Notes: generated from the sequence alone by a model not told the origin. DNA of 64,000 bases from Pseudomonas piscis (GCF_009380155.1 NZ_WHUV01000001.1:1612001-1676000), one strand, 5' to 3'. Counted from the stretch's first letter, positions 44,710 through 53,533 are shown. Numbers and translations are program-made.

Positions 44710-46170
44710 CTAGCGCGTTGCTGCGCTACCGGCCAGTTTGGGCTGGCGATAGAGGTCCAGCAGGACCTGGTCCAGCACCGAGGAAGCGCCGAAGGGTTGC
44801 GGATCGTTGAGGATCGCCACCACGGCCCAGGTGTTGCCATTGTCATCGCGGCTGTAGCCGGCGATGGCCCGAACGGTGTTCAAGGTGCCGGTCTTGATGT
44901 GCGCCTCGCCGCTCATGGCCGTGCGTTTCAGGCGCTTGCGCATGGTCCCGTCCATCCCGGCGATAGGCATCGAGCTGATGAACTCGGCAGCGTAGGGGCT
45001 TTTCCAGGCCGCTTGCAGCAGGCTGGCCATCTCCCGGGCGCTGACCCGCTCGGCCCGGGACAGGCCGGAACCGTTCTCCATCACCAGGTGCGGCGAGGTG
45101 ATGCCTTTTCTCGCCAGCCACTGGCGCACCACTCGCTGCGCGGCCTTGGCGTCGTCGCCGTCGGCTTCGTTGCGGTACTTGGCCCCCAGGCTCAGGAACA
45201 GCTGCTGGGCCATGGTGTTGTTACTGTACTTGTTGATGTCGCGGATGATCTCCGCCAGGTCCGGGGAGAAGGCCCGGGCCAGGACCTTGGCGTCCTTGGG
45301 CACCACGGCCAGGCGATCCTTGCCCTGGATGCTGCCGCCCAGTTCGCTCCAGATCGCCCGTACCGCACCGGCGGTGTAGGTGGCATGGTCCAGCAGCGAC
45401 AGGTAGGTCTGCGAGCTGCAGCCATCGCCCAACTGGCCGCCGACGGTAACGATCACGCTGCCATCGGCCTGGGTCACCGGGTTGTAGCGCACATCGCCCG
45501 TGCATTGCTTGCCGCTGAGGGCCTTGACCTGGTTGTCGATGCGGATCTTGGCGATCGGCGGTTCCACCGATACCAGCACCCGGCCGGAGTCGTTGCGGGC
45601 GACGAAGCGCAGGGCCTTGAGGTTGACCATCAGGGCATCGGGCTTGACCAGGAATGGCTTGTTCTCGTCCTTGCCGTCGTCATCGAATTCCGGCAGTTGC
45701 GGCTGGACGAAATAGTTGCGATCCAGCACCAGGTCGCCGGTGATCTGCTGCACGCCGTTGGCCCGCAGGTCGCGCATCAGCAGCCAGAGCTTCTCCATGT
45801 TCAGCTTGGGGTCGCCGCCGCCCTTGAGGTACAGGTTGCCGTTGAGGATGCCGCCGCTGAGGGTGCCGTCGGTGTAGAACTCGGTCTTCCACTGGTGGGT
45901 CGGGCCGAGCATTTCCAGGGCCGCGTAGGTGGTCACCAGCTTCATGGTGGAGGCCGGGTTGACCGATACGTCGGCGTTGAAGATGGTCGGGGTGCCAGGG
46001 CCATCGAGAGGCAGCATCACCAGGGACAGGGCGTTGTCCGGGACCTTGGCGGCCTTGAGGGCTTGCTGGACCTTGGGAGTCAGGGTGGTGTTGATCGGGG
46101 CGGCGTAAGCCTGGAAAGCCAGGGGTAAGACGACACTGGCGAGCAGTAGTGGACGCAACGATTTGATCAT
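44710..46170 (-). CDS. dacB: D-alanyl-D-alanine carboxypeptidase/endopeptidase (PBP4, DacB)
   Basis: 486-aa periplasmic class C penicillin-binding protein of the S13 family that trims and cuts peptidoglycan cross-links. Signal peptide residues 1-23 (cleavage after AYA). The active-site triad motifs are all present: STMK (Ser74-Lys77), SNN (in KYSNNTMAQQL) and KTGT (in EAHIKTGTLNTV). In P. aeruginosa loss of the orthologue triggers AmpC beta-lactamase induction. I chose the ATG at 46168-46170; the longer open frame upstream has no signal sequence and crosses the yggL promoter. Confidence 0.94.
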   Translation of the reverse strand: MIKSLRPLLLASVVLPLAFQAYAAPINTTLTPKVQQALKAAKVPDNALSLVMLPLDGPGTPTIFNADVSVNPASTMKLVTTYAALEMLGPTHQWKTEFYTDGTLSGGILNGNLYLKGGGDPKLNMEKLWLLMRDLRANGVQQITGDLVLDRNYFVQPQLPEFDDDGKDENKPFLVKPDALMVNLKALRFVARNDSGRVLVSVEPPIAKIRIDNQVKALSGKQCTGDVRYNPVTQADGSVIVTVGGQLGDGCSSQTYLSLLDHATYTAGAVRAIWSELGGSIQGKDRLAVVPKDAKVLARAFSPDLAEIIRDINKYSNNTMAQQLFLSLGAKYRNEADGDDAKAAQRVVRQWLARKGITSPHLVMENGSGLSRAERVSAREMASLLQAAWKSPYAAEFISSMPIAGMDGTMRKRLKRTAMSGEAHIKTGTLNTVRAIAGYSRDDNGNTWAVVAILNDPQPFGASSVLDQVLLDLYRQPKLAGSAATR

Positions 46171-46404
46171 ATGGAATGGAACCCTGCAGTCGAGGGGAAA
46201 AAAGGCGAGGGGTACAAATGAAAATCCCTCAGTGGTCATGAAAGTGTCGGCATTATGCCCCAAGGTATAGCGGCTTGTGCCGTGCCACGGCCTGCGGTGG
46301 CGGTATTTTTTTTGCCAATGACCGACCGGCGTTCTCATAGAGTCAGGCAATCGCCTGGCTAAACTGGTAAAGTGCCGCCCGTTATTACTTATGAGGATTG
46401 TTCC

Positions 46405-46749
46405 ATGGCCACTAACCGTTCCCGCCGTCTGCGCAAAAAGCTCTGCGTAGATGAATTCCAGGAGCTGGGTTTTGAGCTGAACCTGGATTTCAAAGAAGAT
46501 CTGTCCGACGAAGCCATCGACGCTTTCCTCGACGCATTCCTCAAAGAAGCGATGGAAGCCAACGGCCTGGGCTATGTGGGCGGTGACGACTTCGGTCTGG
46601 TTTGCCTGAGCAAGCGCGGTTCCGTCAGCGAAGAGCAACGTGCCACCGTTGAAGCCTGGCTCAAGGCACGCACCGAGCTGACCAACGTTGAAGTCAGCCC
46701 GCTGCTGGACGTGTGGTACCCGGACAACGCGATCAACCCGACCGCGTGA
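46405..46749 (+). CDS. yggL: YggL-family (DUF469) protein
   Basis: 114-aa acidic protein of the YggL family, full length: a basic start (MATNRSRRLRKKLCVDEFQELGF) then acidic segments (FKEDLSDEAIDAFLDAFL). E. coli YggL has been linked to 50S ribosome assembly, so a ribosome-associated role is plausible, not shown here. I chose the ATG at 46405, with GAGGA 8-12 bp upstream, over an upstream in-frame start at 46372. Divergent from dacB across 234 bp. Confidence 0.88.
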   Translation: MATNRSRRLRKKLCVDEFQELGFELNLDFKEDLSDEAIDAFLDAFLKEAMEANGLGYVGGDDFGLVCLSKRGSVSEEQRATVEAWLKARTELTNVEVSPLLDVWYPDNAINPTA

Positions 46750-46755
46750 TGTCAT

Positions 46756-46785
46756 GCACGGACGACCCGGCCGGGTCGTCCGTGC
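46756..46785. terminator. 30-bp perfect palindrome after yggL
   Basis: Stem GCACGGACGACCC (46756-46768) and GGGTCGTCCGTGC (46773-46785), 7 bp after the yggL stop. A second hairpin, CGTGGGCG with CGCCCACG (46861-46882), lies before the benE stop. Neither has a clear U-tract. Both lie between convergent genes. Confidence 0.55.
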
Positions 46786-46897
46786 GTTGTTGCCCGAGGG
46801 CAACCTTTCCTTTTTCCCTATCGATCGTTGCTCCGGCCTCGGGCTTGTCCCGGGTTTTGTCGTGGGCGTCATTTGGCGCCCACGCCGGTTCCGGGTC

Positions 46898-48091
46898 TCA
46901 GGCGTTGCGCCAGTTGAGGATCAACAGGGTCAGCACCCCGGCGACGATGCCCCAGAATGCCGAGCCCACCGAGAACAGCGTCAGCCCGGATGCGGTCACC
47001 ATGAAGGTGATCAGCGCCGCTTCGCGCTCCTTGCTTTCGCTCATGGCGATGGTCAGGCCGTTGATGATGGAGCCGAACAGCGCCAGGGCGGCGATGGACA
47101 ACACCAGCTCCTTGGGCAGAGCGGCGAACAGCGCGGCCAGGGTGGCGCCGAAGGTCCCGGCGATGCCGTAGAAGATCCCGCACCAGACCGCTGCGGTGTA
47201 GCGCTTGGCGTGGTCTTCATGGGCATGGGGGCCGGTGCAGATCGCTGCGCTGATGGCCGCAAGGTTGATGCCGTGGGAGCCGAAGGGCGCCATCAGCAAC
47301 GAACCCAGGCCGGTGGCGGTGATCAGCGGCGAGGCTGGCACGTTGTAGCCATCGGCCCGCAGCACGGCGACCCCGGGCATGTTCTGCGAGGTCATGGCCA
47401 CCACGAACAGTGGGATGCCGATGCTGATGGTGGCCGCCAGGGAGAAGTGCGGAGTGGTCCAGACCGGGGTCGCCACTTCCAGCTTGAAGCCGCTGAAATC
47501 CAGCAGCCCCATCATTCCAGAGAGCGCCGTGCCGATCAGCAGGGCCGCCAGCACCGCATAGCGCGGTGACAGGCGCTTGACCACCAGGTAGGTGAAGAAC
47601 ATGCCCAGCACCAGGGCGGTGCGATGCTGGGCGGCAACGAAGATCTCGCTGCCGATCTTGAACAGGATCCCGGCCAGCAGGGCCGCCGCCAGGGACGCCG
47701 GGATCTTTTTCACCAGGCGTTCGAAGCTGCCGGTGAGGCCGCAGATGATGACCAGCACCGCGCAGGTGATGTAGGCGCCGATGGCTTCGCCGTAGGTCAC
47801 GCCCCCCAGGCTGGTGATCAGCAGGGCGGCGCCCGGGGTCGACCAGGCGATGGTGATGGGGGTGCGGTAGCGCAGGGACAGGCCGATGCTGCATACCGCC
47901 ATGCCGATGGAAAGGGCCCAGATCCACGAGGAGATCTGGCCGTTGCTCAGGCCGGCGGCTTGTCCGGCCTGGAACATCAGCACCAGGGAGCTGGTGTAGC
48001 CGGTCATCATGGCGATGAAGCCGGCGACTATGGCTGAAGGCGAAGTGTCGGCCAGGGGGCGCAGTTGCGCGGGGTTGGCATCGGACATCAT
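46898..48091 (-). CDS. benE: BenE-family benzoate/H+ symporter
   Basis: 397-aa inner-membrane protein with about eleven to twelve membrane segments. The segments GFIAMMTGYTSSLVLMFQAGQAAGLSNGQISSWIWAL and ITIAWSTPGAALL are typical of BenE transporters, a branch of the same superfamily as nucleobase NAT permeases. Benzoate is the known family substrate, but no benzoate-degradation gene is nearby. The adjacent genes are a GntR regulator and purine catabolism, so another aromatic or purine substrate is possible. The start is one of two tandem ATGs (48091 or 48088). I chose the first for its spacing from AAGGAA. Confidence 0.82.
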   Translation of the reverse strand: MMSDANPAQLRPLADTSPSAIVAGFIAMMTGYTSSLVLMFQAGQAAGLSNGQISSWIWALSIGMAVCSIGLSLRYRTPITIAWSTPGAALLITSLGGVTYGEAIGAYITCAVLVIICGLTGSFERLVKKIPASLAAALLAGILFKIGSEIFVAAQHRTALVLGMFFTYLVVKRLSPRYAVLAALLIGTALSGMMGLLDFSGFKLEVATPVWTTPHFSLAATISIGIPLFVVAMTSQNMPGVAVLRADGYNVPASPLITATGLGSLLMAPFGSHGINLAAISAAICTGPHAHEDHAKRYTAAVWCGIFYGIAGTFGATLAALFAALPKELVLSIAALALFGSIINGLTIAMSESKEREAALITFMVTASGLTLFSVGSAFWGIVAGVLTLLILNWRNA

Positions 48092-48270
48092 GGGGTTCCT
48101 TGTTCTTGAAAGACGCGATGGACCGCTCTTGTTCCTGGTGCGAGCCGCGAAGGAGGGCACTGCAATGCTGAAAGGTCCAGGGGCCAAGCCTAAACGTAAA
48201 CGGCGCTTGCCGTTGCCATACAGCCGCGCCTGCAAACAGCCGTACAGTCAGGGGGCGCCAGCAGGGGGGC

Positions 48271-48280
48271 AAGTATACTT
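48271..48280. promoter_or_regulatory. Palindrome AAGTATACTT in the benE/GntR divergent promoter region
   Basis: A perfect 10-bp palindrome 180 bp from benE and 126 bp from the GntR gene, 21 bp from a second palindrome-like site (48302-48311). It shares the GTATAC core with sites at 1508 and 49282. Confidence 0.35.
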
Positions 48281-48301
48281 TTTACTGTTGCGTTCCAAGG
48301 G

Positions 48302-48311
48302 TTGTGTACAA
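48302..48311. promoter_or_regulatory. Palindrome-like site TTGTGTACAA upstream of the GntR gene
   Basis: TTGTGTACAA has four-base arms TTGT and ACAA that match in inverted orientation, a common GntR operator shape. It lies about 95 bp before the GntR ATG and about 210 bp from benE, fitting control of both divergent genes. Confidence 0.45.
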
Positions 48312-48405
48312 TGTGCACCTGTTTTAACGCGATACTTGCCAGCGCCCCACCGTGGCGTATTAAAGTCACGCTGACACCGCTGCAGTCCTCCCGACCCGAG
48401 TGCCC

Positions 48406-49170
48406 ATGAACGAACAGTTGCAACCCCTGAAGAAACAACCGCGAGCAGGCAAGGCCGGACGCAGCGGAACCCAGGACGATATCGTCTACGCGCATATCTT
48501 CGAGGCCATTCTCGAACAGCGCCTGGCGCCCGGTACCAAATTGAGCGAAGAGGCGCTGGGGGAGATTTTCGGGGTCAGCCGTACCATCATCCGTCGCGCG
48601 CTCTCGCGCCTGGCCCATGAAGGCGTGGTGCTGCTGCGTCCCAACCGTGGGGCAGTGGTGGCCAGCCCGAGCGTCGAGGAAGCGCGCCAGGTGTTCCTCG
48701 CCCGGCGCCTGGTGGAGCGGGCCATCACCGAGCTGGCAGTGCAGCACGCCACCACCGAGCAGTTGCTGGAGCTGCGGCAGATGGTCAACGAGGAGCGCGA
48801 CAGCTTCTCCCGTGGCGATCGCGGTGCCGGCATCCGTCTTTCCGGGGAATTCCACCTGAAGCTGGCGGAGGCGGCGAAAAATGCCCCGCTGATCAGCTTC
48901 CAGCGCAGCCTGGTATCCCAGACCTCGCTGATCATCGCCCAGTATGAAAGTGGCAACCGCTCCCATTGCTCCTACGACGAGCACACCCAGCTGATCGATG
49001 CCATCGAGGCGCGGGATGCCGAGCTGGCGGTGAACCTGATGATGCACCACATGGACCACATCGACAGCAAGCTCAATCTCGACGAGGAAAGTGCCTCGGA
49101 CGACCTGCATGCGGTGTTCTCGCACCTGCTGCAGACGAAAAAACCGGGCCGCTCCAGCGCCAAGCTGTAG
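48406..49170 (+). CDS. GntR-family (FCD) transcriptional regulator, divergent from benE
   Basis: 254-aa regulator with a basic N-terminal tail, a winged helix (TKLSEEALGEIFGVSRTIIRRALSRLAHEGVVLLRPNRGAVV, about residues 45-86) and an FCD effector domain (about 95-235). The histidine-rich stretches EFHLKLAE and MHHMDHID could help bind a metal and a carboxylate ligand, as in other FCD proteins. Divergent from the benE-type transporter and close to guanine deaminase and xanthine dehydrogenase, so it probably senses a purine or aromatic acid. I chose the ATG at 48406; a GTG at 48400 is in frame. Confidence 0.88.
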   Translation: MNEQLQPLKKQPRAGKAGRSGTQDDIVYAHIFEAILEQRLAPGTKLSEEALGEIFGVSRTIIRRALSRLAHEGVVLLRPNRGAVVASPSVEEARQVFLARRLVERAITELAVQHATTEQLLELRQMVNEERDSFSRGDRGAGIRLSGEFHLKLAEAAKNAPLISFQRSLVSQTSLIIAQYESGNRSHCSYDEHTQLIDAIEARDAELAVNLMMHHMDHIDSKLNLDEESASDDLHAVFSHLLQTKKPGRSSAKL

Positions 49171-49190
49171 GACCTCGTCCCGCACGACCG

Positions 49191-49227
49191 ATCCCCCGTT
49201 CCATGTTCCATGGGGCGGGGGATTTTT
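49191..49227 (+). terminator. Rho-independent terminator of the GntR gene
   Basis: Outer stem ATCCCCCG (49191-49198) and CGGGGGAT (49216-49223), inner pairs CCATG and CATGG, then five T at 49223-49227. Confidence 0.85.
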
Positions 49228-49279
49228 GTTTGGCGCCCCGGGCGCTGGGCAACTGCTGGATTGTTGTGGTTTTCTTGTT

Positions 49280-49294
49280 TAATTGTATACAGTT
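49280..49294. promoter_or_regulatory. Palindrome-like AATTGTATACAGTT upstream of the LysR gene
   Basis: TTGTATACAG shares the TTGTATACA core with the palindrome at 1508-1521. It lies about 65 bp before the LysR ATG, where an operator or LysR site would be expected. Confidence 0.4.
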
Positions 49295-49356
49295 CTGTCG
49301 TCAACGCTCTCGGCCAGCCCGCGGCGGCCTTTCATCGTGCCCAAGGAGTCCAAGGC

Positions 49357-50331
49357 ATGAGCGGCAGAACCCTGCGTATTCATTCTTGCGCGATCCATTA
49401 TTTCGACATGGTCCGCCGTTGCCGCTCGATCCGCGAGGCTGCCCGGCGCTTGAATGTCGCCTCCTCGGCGGTGAACCGGCAGATCCTCAAGATCGAGGAT
49501 GAAATCGGTACCTCGCTATTCGAGCGCCTGCCCGGCGGCCTGCGCCTGACCCTGGCCGGCGAGGCGTTCAGTCGGCATGTCAGCCTGGTACTGCAGGACC
49601 TGGAGCGAGTGCGCCTGGAGTTCGATGCGCTGCGCGGGCTCCAGAGCGGGCACGTGGAGATCGCCACGGTGGAGGGCGCCACTGTCGACCTGTTGCCGGC
49701 GGTACTCAAGCGCATGCGCGACCTCTATCCCCAGGTGACCATCGGTGTGACGGTCCAGGGCTCGCAGGTGATTCCCCAGGCGCTGACCAGCAATCGAGCG
49801 GACCTGGGGCTGGCGTTCGCCTTGCCCAGGGCGGCCGAGATCCGTCAATTGAGCGTCGGGCATTTTCGCCTGGGAGCGCTGGTCAGCCCCGGGCATCCCC
49901 TGGCCGATCGGGGAAGCGTGAATTTCGCCACCTGTGCCGAGCATGGCCTGATCCTGGCCAAGAGCGAGTTGTCGATCCATCACCTGCTGATGCCCCTGCA
50001 CAAGCGCCTCGGCCTGCTGGACAAACCACCTTTGCAGAGCAACTCCATGGAGCTGGCGCGGCAGATGGTCCGCCACGGCCTGGGCGTGGCCTTCCAGACC
50101 CGGATCGGAGTCGAGGCGGACCTGGCCCTGGGCGCGCTGGTGCACATTCCCCTGAGCGACCAGGGCGGTATCTACAGCGACCTGGGGCTCTATGCCCGAA
50201 GCGGTCGCGAGCTGCCTGGCGCGGTGGAAGCACTGGCGCACCTGCTGGATGAAGAGATCGGTATTCGCCAGCGCGCCGAATGCACTGGCCGCCAGCCAGT
50301 GCTTAATGTCGATCAGCTAAGGAAATTGTAG
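49357..50331 (+). CDS. LysR-family transcriptional regulator
   Basis: 324-aa regulator: N-terminal helix-turn-helix (HYFDMVRRCRSIREAARRLNVASSAVNRQILKIEDEIGTSLFERL, about residues 14-57) and a periplasmic-binding-protein-like effector domain (about 93-300). The effector is unknown. It precedes a Tsx/OmpK-like porin and faces guanine deaminase further on, so a purine or nucleoside signal is plausible. ATG at 49357 with AAGGAG. The stop codon TAG (50329-50331) lies inside the start of a REP sequence, so the last residues were probably set by the insertion of that repeat. Confidence 0.88.
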   Translation: MSGRTLRIHSCAIHYFDMVRRCRSIREAARRLNVASSAVNRQILKIEDEIGTSLFERLPGGLRLTLAGEAFSRHVSLVLQDLERVRLEFDALRGLQSGHVEIATVEGATVDLLPAVLKRMRDLYPQVTIGVTVQGSQVIPQALTSNRADLGLAFALPRAAEIRQLSVGHFRLGALVSPGHPLADRGSVNFATCAEHGLILAKSELSIHHLLMPLHKRLGLLDKPPLQSNSMELARQMVRHGLGVAFQTRIGVEADLALGALVHIPLSDQGGIYSDLGLYARSGRELPGAVEALAHLLDEEIGIRQRAECTGRQPVLNVDQLRKL

Positions 50332-50440
50332 GAGCGAGGCTTGCCCGCGATGGACTGCAGAGCGCCGCGTTTATCCAGTCAGCAAGCGCTAACGTTGACA
50401 ACCATCGCGAGCAATCGAGCGTCGACCGGCTGCTCCTGCA
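50327..50440. repeat. Inverted REP pair between the LysR and porin genes
   Basis: GTAGGAGCGAGGCTTGCCCG with CGATGG (50328-50352) faces a degenerate inverted copy (CCATCGCGAGCAATCGAG and GCTGCTCCTGCAG, 50402-50440). It is typical of P. fluorescens-group REPIN elements. The remaining bases to 50597 hold the porin promoter region and no gene. Confidence 0.65.
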
Positions 50441-50597
50441 GGGGATCACCTCGCTTAACTGACCTGCATCAGGCCAGCGCTGCCGTTTTGGCAGCACGCC
50501 GGGCGATATTCTGTGCTTTGGCCCCTGCGGCGCTTGTGTCGATACTGCGCCGGTCGGCAGCCAGCGAAGCTGCCATCAGCCACAGGACATAATAAAA

Positions 50598-51431
50598 ATG
50601 AAAAAGGCACTACAAGGCGCGACCCTGCTGATGACCTTGATCGGAGCGGGGCAAGCGACCGCCCTGGAATGGATGAGCAACAGCGTGGGCTTTCGCTATG
50701 GCAAGGAATTCACCAATCCCAACAACCCGCACTACATCAGCAAGCGTGTCTATAGCTTCACCCACGCCAGCGGCTATCAGTACGGCAGCAACTACCTGCA
50801 CCTGGATGTGCTGCTCTCCGACAACGATGACCCGCGCAAGGGCACCAACAAGGGCAGCAGCGAAGTCTACGGCGTCTATCGTCACCAGCTCTTCGCCTCG
50901 CGGGTGCTGGATACGCCCCTGGGCACAGGCCTGGTCAAGGACTACGCGCTGACCCTGGGTTTCGACGCCAGCCGCAACAACAACCTGGGTTCGGCGAAGA
51001 AACGCGCCCTGGTGTTCGGCCCGACCCTGAAGTTCAACACCGTCGGCGTGCTCGACCTGAGCCTGCTGTACTACAAGGAAAACAACCATTCCGGCATCCC
51101 CGGGGCCAAGGACCCGGACCATACCTTCGACGATACCTACCTGCTCAACCTGGCCTGGATGCGGCCATTCGAGGTAGGCAGCCATGCGGCCAAGTTCCAG
51201 GGTTTCGTCAACTACATCGGGGAGAAGGGCCATGACTACAACGACCGTGACACGGCCCCGGAAACCCTGATGCGCACCTCGTTGATGTTCGCCGTGCTGC
51301 CGGGCAAGAACGTCAAGCCCAACCTCTACCTCGGGGTCGGCTACGAGTACTGGCACAACAAGTTCGGCGTGGATGGCGGCCGTGGTACCCGTACCTCGGC
51401 GCCAACCCTGAACCTGGAAGTGACCTTCTAG
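50598..51431 (+). CDS. Outer-membrane nucleoside-channel-like protein (Tsx/OmpK family)
   Basis: 277-aa outer-membrane beta-barrel. Signal peptide residues 1-22 (MKKALQGATLLMTLIGAGQATA, cleaved before LEWMSNS). The mature protein alternates aromatic and polar residues and ends in LNLEVTF, with the C-terminal Phe needed for barrel insertion. Family resemblance is to the nucleoside-specific channel Tsx/OmpK group. Next to guanine deaminase and xanthine dehydrogenase, it is a good candidate for taking up nucleosides or purines through the outer membrane. No RNA-type terminator is obvious downstream. Confidence 0.8.
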   Translation: MKKALQGATLLMTLIGAGQATALEWMSNSVGFRYGKEFTNPNNPHYISKRVYSFTHASGYQYGSNYLHLDVLLSDNDDPRKGTNKGSSEVYGVYRHQLFASRVLDTPLGTGLVKDYALTLGFDASRNNNLGSAKKRALVFGPTLKFNTVGVLDLSLLYYKENNHSGIPGAKDPDHTFDDTYLLNLAWMRPFEVGSHAAKFQGFVNYIGEKGHDYNDRDTAPETLMRTSLMFAVLPGKNVKPNLYLGVGYEYWHNKFGVDGGRGTRTSAPTLNLEVTF

Positions 51432-51505
51432 TCCGAGCACCCGTACCGGAGCCGGGCCCTCCCCAGGGCCCGGCCGCCATCGCCGACCAAGATCTCAACG
51501 CCGTT

Positions 51506-51973
51506 TCACTCGTCCTCATCCGGATCGGGCTTGAGGCCGGCCAGCAACGCCTCGAAGCTGGGGGCAAGAATCTCCGGTTCGCTACCGTCGTCGTGTCGCC
51601 ACAGGCGCACCTCGGGGCCTTGGCTCGGGTCGATGATGAGCTGGTCGCCGCTGCCGTCCCCGGCGATGGCGATCACCTTCCTGCCCAGTTCCTCGCAAGG
51701 CCACTCGGAGGCCACGGCGATGCTGTAGCTGTCGTCCGGATCGCTTTCCAGGGCCAGGTAGTGGAAGGCCTCGATGGCGAAGGCGGCCTCGTCGTTCTCG
51801 AAGAAGTTCAGCGTGGGCGCGCCGCCATTGATCGTGCGCAGGAACTGCAGGTAGTCCGCGGGCAGGGCGACGCCCTGCCTGGCCTGGAATTCGGCGATTT
51901 CATCCAGGCTCGGGATGGGCCGTTCGATAACGCAGTTCTGGTAGTAGATGCCGAGTTCAGCTAGCTCTCTCAT
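51506..51973 (-). CDS. SMI1/KNR4 (SUKH-fold) family protein
   Basis: 155-aa protein with the SUKH-fold segments IPSLDEIAEFQARQGVALPADYLQFLRTINGG (about residues 20-51) and VIAIAGDGSGDQLIIDPSQG (about 99-118). The C-terminus is very acidic (KPDPDEDE). SUKH proteins are often immunity proteins against secreted toxins, but solitary housekeeping-like members are common and no toxin gene is next to it. It faces the porin gene and lies downstream of guaD on the same strand, beyond a terminator. ATG at 51971-51973 with GGAAGAAAG. Function unknown. Confidence 0.8.
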   Translation of the reverse strand: MRELAELGIYYQNCVIERPIPSLDEIAEFQARQGVALPADYLQFLRTINGGAPTLNFFENDEAAFAIEAFHYLALESDPDDSYSIAVASEWPCEELGRKVIAIAGDGSGDQLIIDPSQGPEVRLWRHDDGSEPEILAPSFEALLAGLKPDPDEDE

Positions 51974-52148
51974 GTGCTTTCTTCCGGTTCGGGGGCGGCC
52001 TGCGGCGACGCCCCTTGTTGCTCCATGGGGCCCGGGGCAGAGCAGCAGGGCCCGGGCGAAGCGGCAGATGATACGCAGTGCGAGCCCATCCGCGTGAGCT
52101 CTTTGCCGATGGTCGGCGCGAGCGTGCGCAGCAGGTTGCGACTCCATG

Positions 52149-52184
52149 AAAAATCCCCCGGTCGAGCGGTATCGAGCGGGGGAT
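52149..52184 (-). terminator. Rho-independent terminator of guaD
   Basis: On the minus strand ATCCCCCG (52184-52177) pairs with CGGGGGAT (52160-52153), followed by T5 (52153-52149). It lies 20 bp after the guaD stop. Confidence 0.85.
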
Positions 52185-52203
52185 CCTTGGCGCCGGGGAC
52201 CGA

Positions 52204-53508
52204 TCAGCGCTGGTGCACTTGCTGGCCGGCGGCGTAGGTCTGCAGCACGGTGCGGTCGTCGCCCAGGGTCATCAGCACGAACAGGGTCTCGGCGATGCTC
52301 TTGGCCTGTTGCAGGCGGTATTCCAGCAGCGGCGTGGCCTTGTAGTCCAGGACCAGGAAGTCGGCGTCGGTGCCGGGGTGCAGGGTGCCGATCCGTTCTT
52401 CCAGACGCAGGGCCCGGGCGCCGCCGAGGGTGGCCAGGTACAGGGATTTGAACGGGCTCAGGCGCGCGCCCTGCAACTGCATCACCTTGTAGGCCTCATT
52501 GAGGGTGTTGAGCAGCGAGAAGCTGGTGCCGGCGCCGATATCGGTGCCCAGGCCGACATTGAGCTTGTGCTTCTCGGCCATCGGCAGGTTGAACAGGCCG
52601 CTGCCGAGGAAGAAGTTCGAGGTCGGGCAGAAGGCCACCGCCGAACCGGTCTGCGCCAGGCGCGCGCATTCGTTGTCGCACAGGTGCACGCCATGGGCGA
52701 ACACCGAGCGTTCGCCCAGCAACTGGTAATGGTCGTAGACGTCCAGGTAGCCCTTGCGCTCGGGGAACAGCTCCTTGACCCACTCGATTTCCTGCAGGTT
52801 CTCGCTGATGTGGGTCTGCATGTAGAGATCGGGATACTCCTTGAGCAACTGGCCGGCCAGGGTCAACTGCTGCGGGGTGCTGGTGGGGGCGAAGCGCGGG
52901 GTCACTGCGTAGTGCAGGCGGCCTTTGCCATGCCAGCGCTCGATCAATGCCTTGCTGTCCTGGTAGCCGGACTCGGCGGTGTCGACCAGGTAGTCCGGGG
53001 CGTTGCGGTCCATCATCACCTTGCCGGCGATCATCCGCAGATCGAGCTTCTGCGCGGCGCTGAAGAAAGCATCCACCGACTGCGGGTGCACGCTGCCGAA
53101 CACCAGGGCGGTGGTGGTGCCGTTGCGCAGCAGCTCCTTGATGAACACGTCGGCCACTTCGTCGGCGTGGGCCCGGTCGGCGAACTGGCTTTCGCAGGGG
53201 AAGGTGTAGGTATTGAGCCAGTCCAGCAGTTGTTCGCCATAGGCGCCGACCATGCCGGTCTGCGGCAGGTGGATATGGGTGTCGATGAAGCCCGGGGTGA
53301 TCAGCGCGTCCGGGTAATGGTTCACCGGTACCTCGGCGGGCAGGCTCGCGAGCAGTTCGCTGGCATGGCCAAGGGCGCTGATCCGGCCGTTTTCCACCAC
53401 CAGCAGGCCGTCCTCGAAGTACTCGTAGGAGGCTTCGATTCCGACCTCCGCCGGGTCGGCGATGCTGTGCAGGATGGCGGCACGGTAGGCTTTGCGAGTC
53501 TGGGACAT
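52204..53508 (-). CDS. guaD: Guanine deaminase GuaD
   Basis: 434-aa amidohydrolase converting guanine to xanthine, which XdhAB then oxidises to urate. The metal site is visible in PGFIDTHIHLPQTGMVGAYGEQLLDWL (HxH, about residue 80), the substrate-binding CPTSNFFLGSGLFNL, QTHISEN (His) and LGTDIGAGTSFS (catalytic Asp). I chose the ATG at 53506-53508 because it gives proper spacing from the TTGAGA ribosome-binding site. An ATG two codons upstream is possible. It follows xdhC by 25 bp, so the order xdhA-xdhB-xdhC-guaD is one transcription unit. Confidence 0.95.
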   Translation of the reverse strand: MSQTRKAYRAAILHSIADPAEVGIEASYEYFEDGLLVVENGRISALGHASELLASLPAEVPVNHYPDALITPGFIDTHIHLPQTGMVGAYGEQLLDWLNTYTFPCESQFADRAHADEVADVFIKELLRNGTTTALVFGSVHPQSVDAFFSAAQKLDLRMIAGKVMMDRNAPDYLVDTAESGYQDSKALIERWHGKGRLHYAVTPRFAPTSTPQQLTLAGQLLKEYPDLYMQTHISENLQEIEWVKELFPERKGYLDVYDHYQLLGERSVFAHGVHLCDNECARLAQTGSAVAFCPTSNFFLGSGLFNLPMAEKHKLNVGLGTDIGAGTSFSLLNTLNEAYKVMQLQGARLSPFKSLYLATLGGARALRLEERIGTLHPGTDADFLVLDYKATPLLEYRLQQAKSIAETLFVLMTLGDDRTVLQTYAAGQQVHQR

Positions 53509-53533
53509 GGTCATTCTCAAGTGTGTGGCTGTT

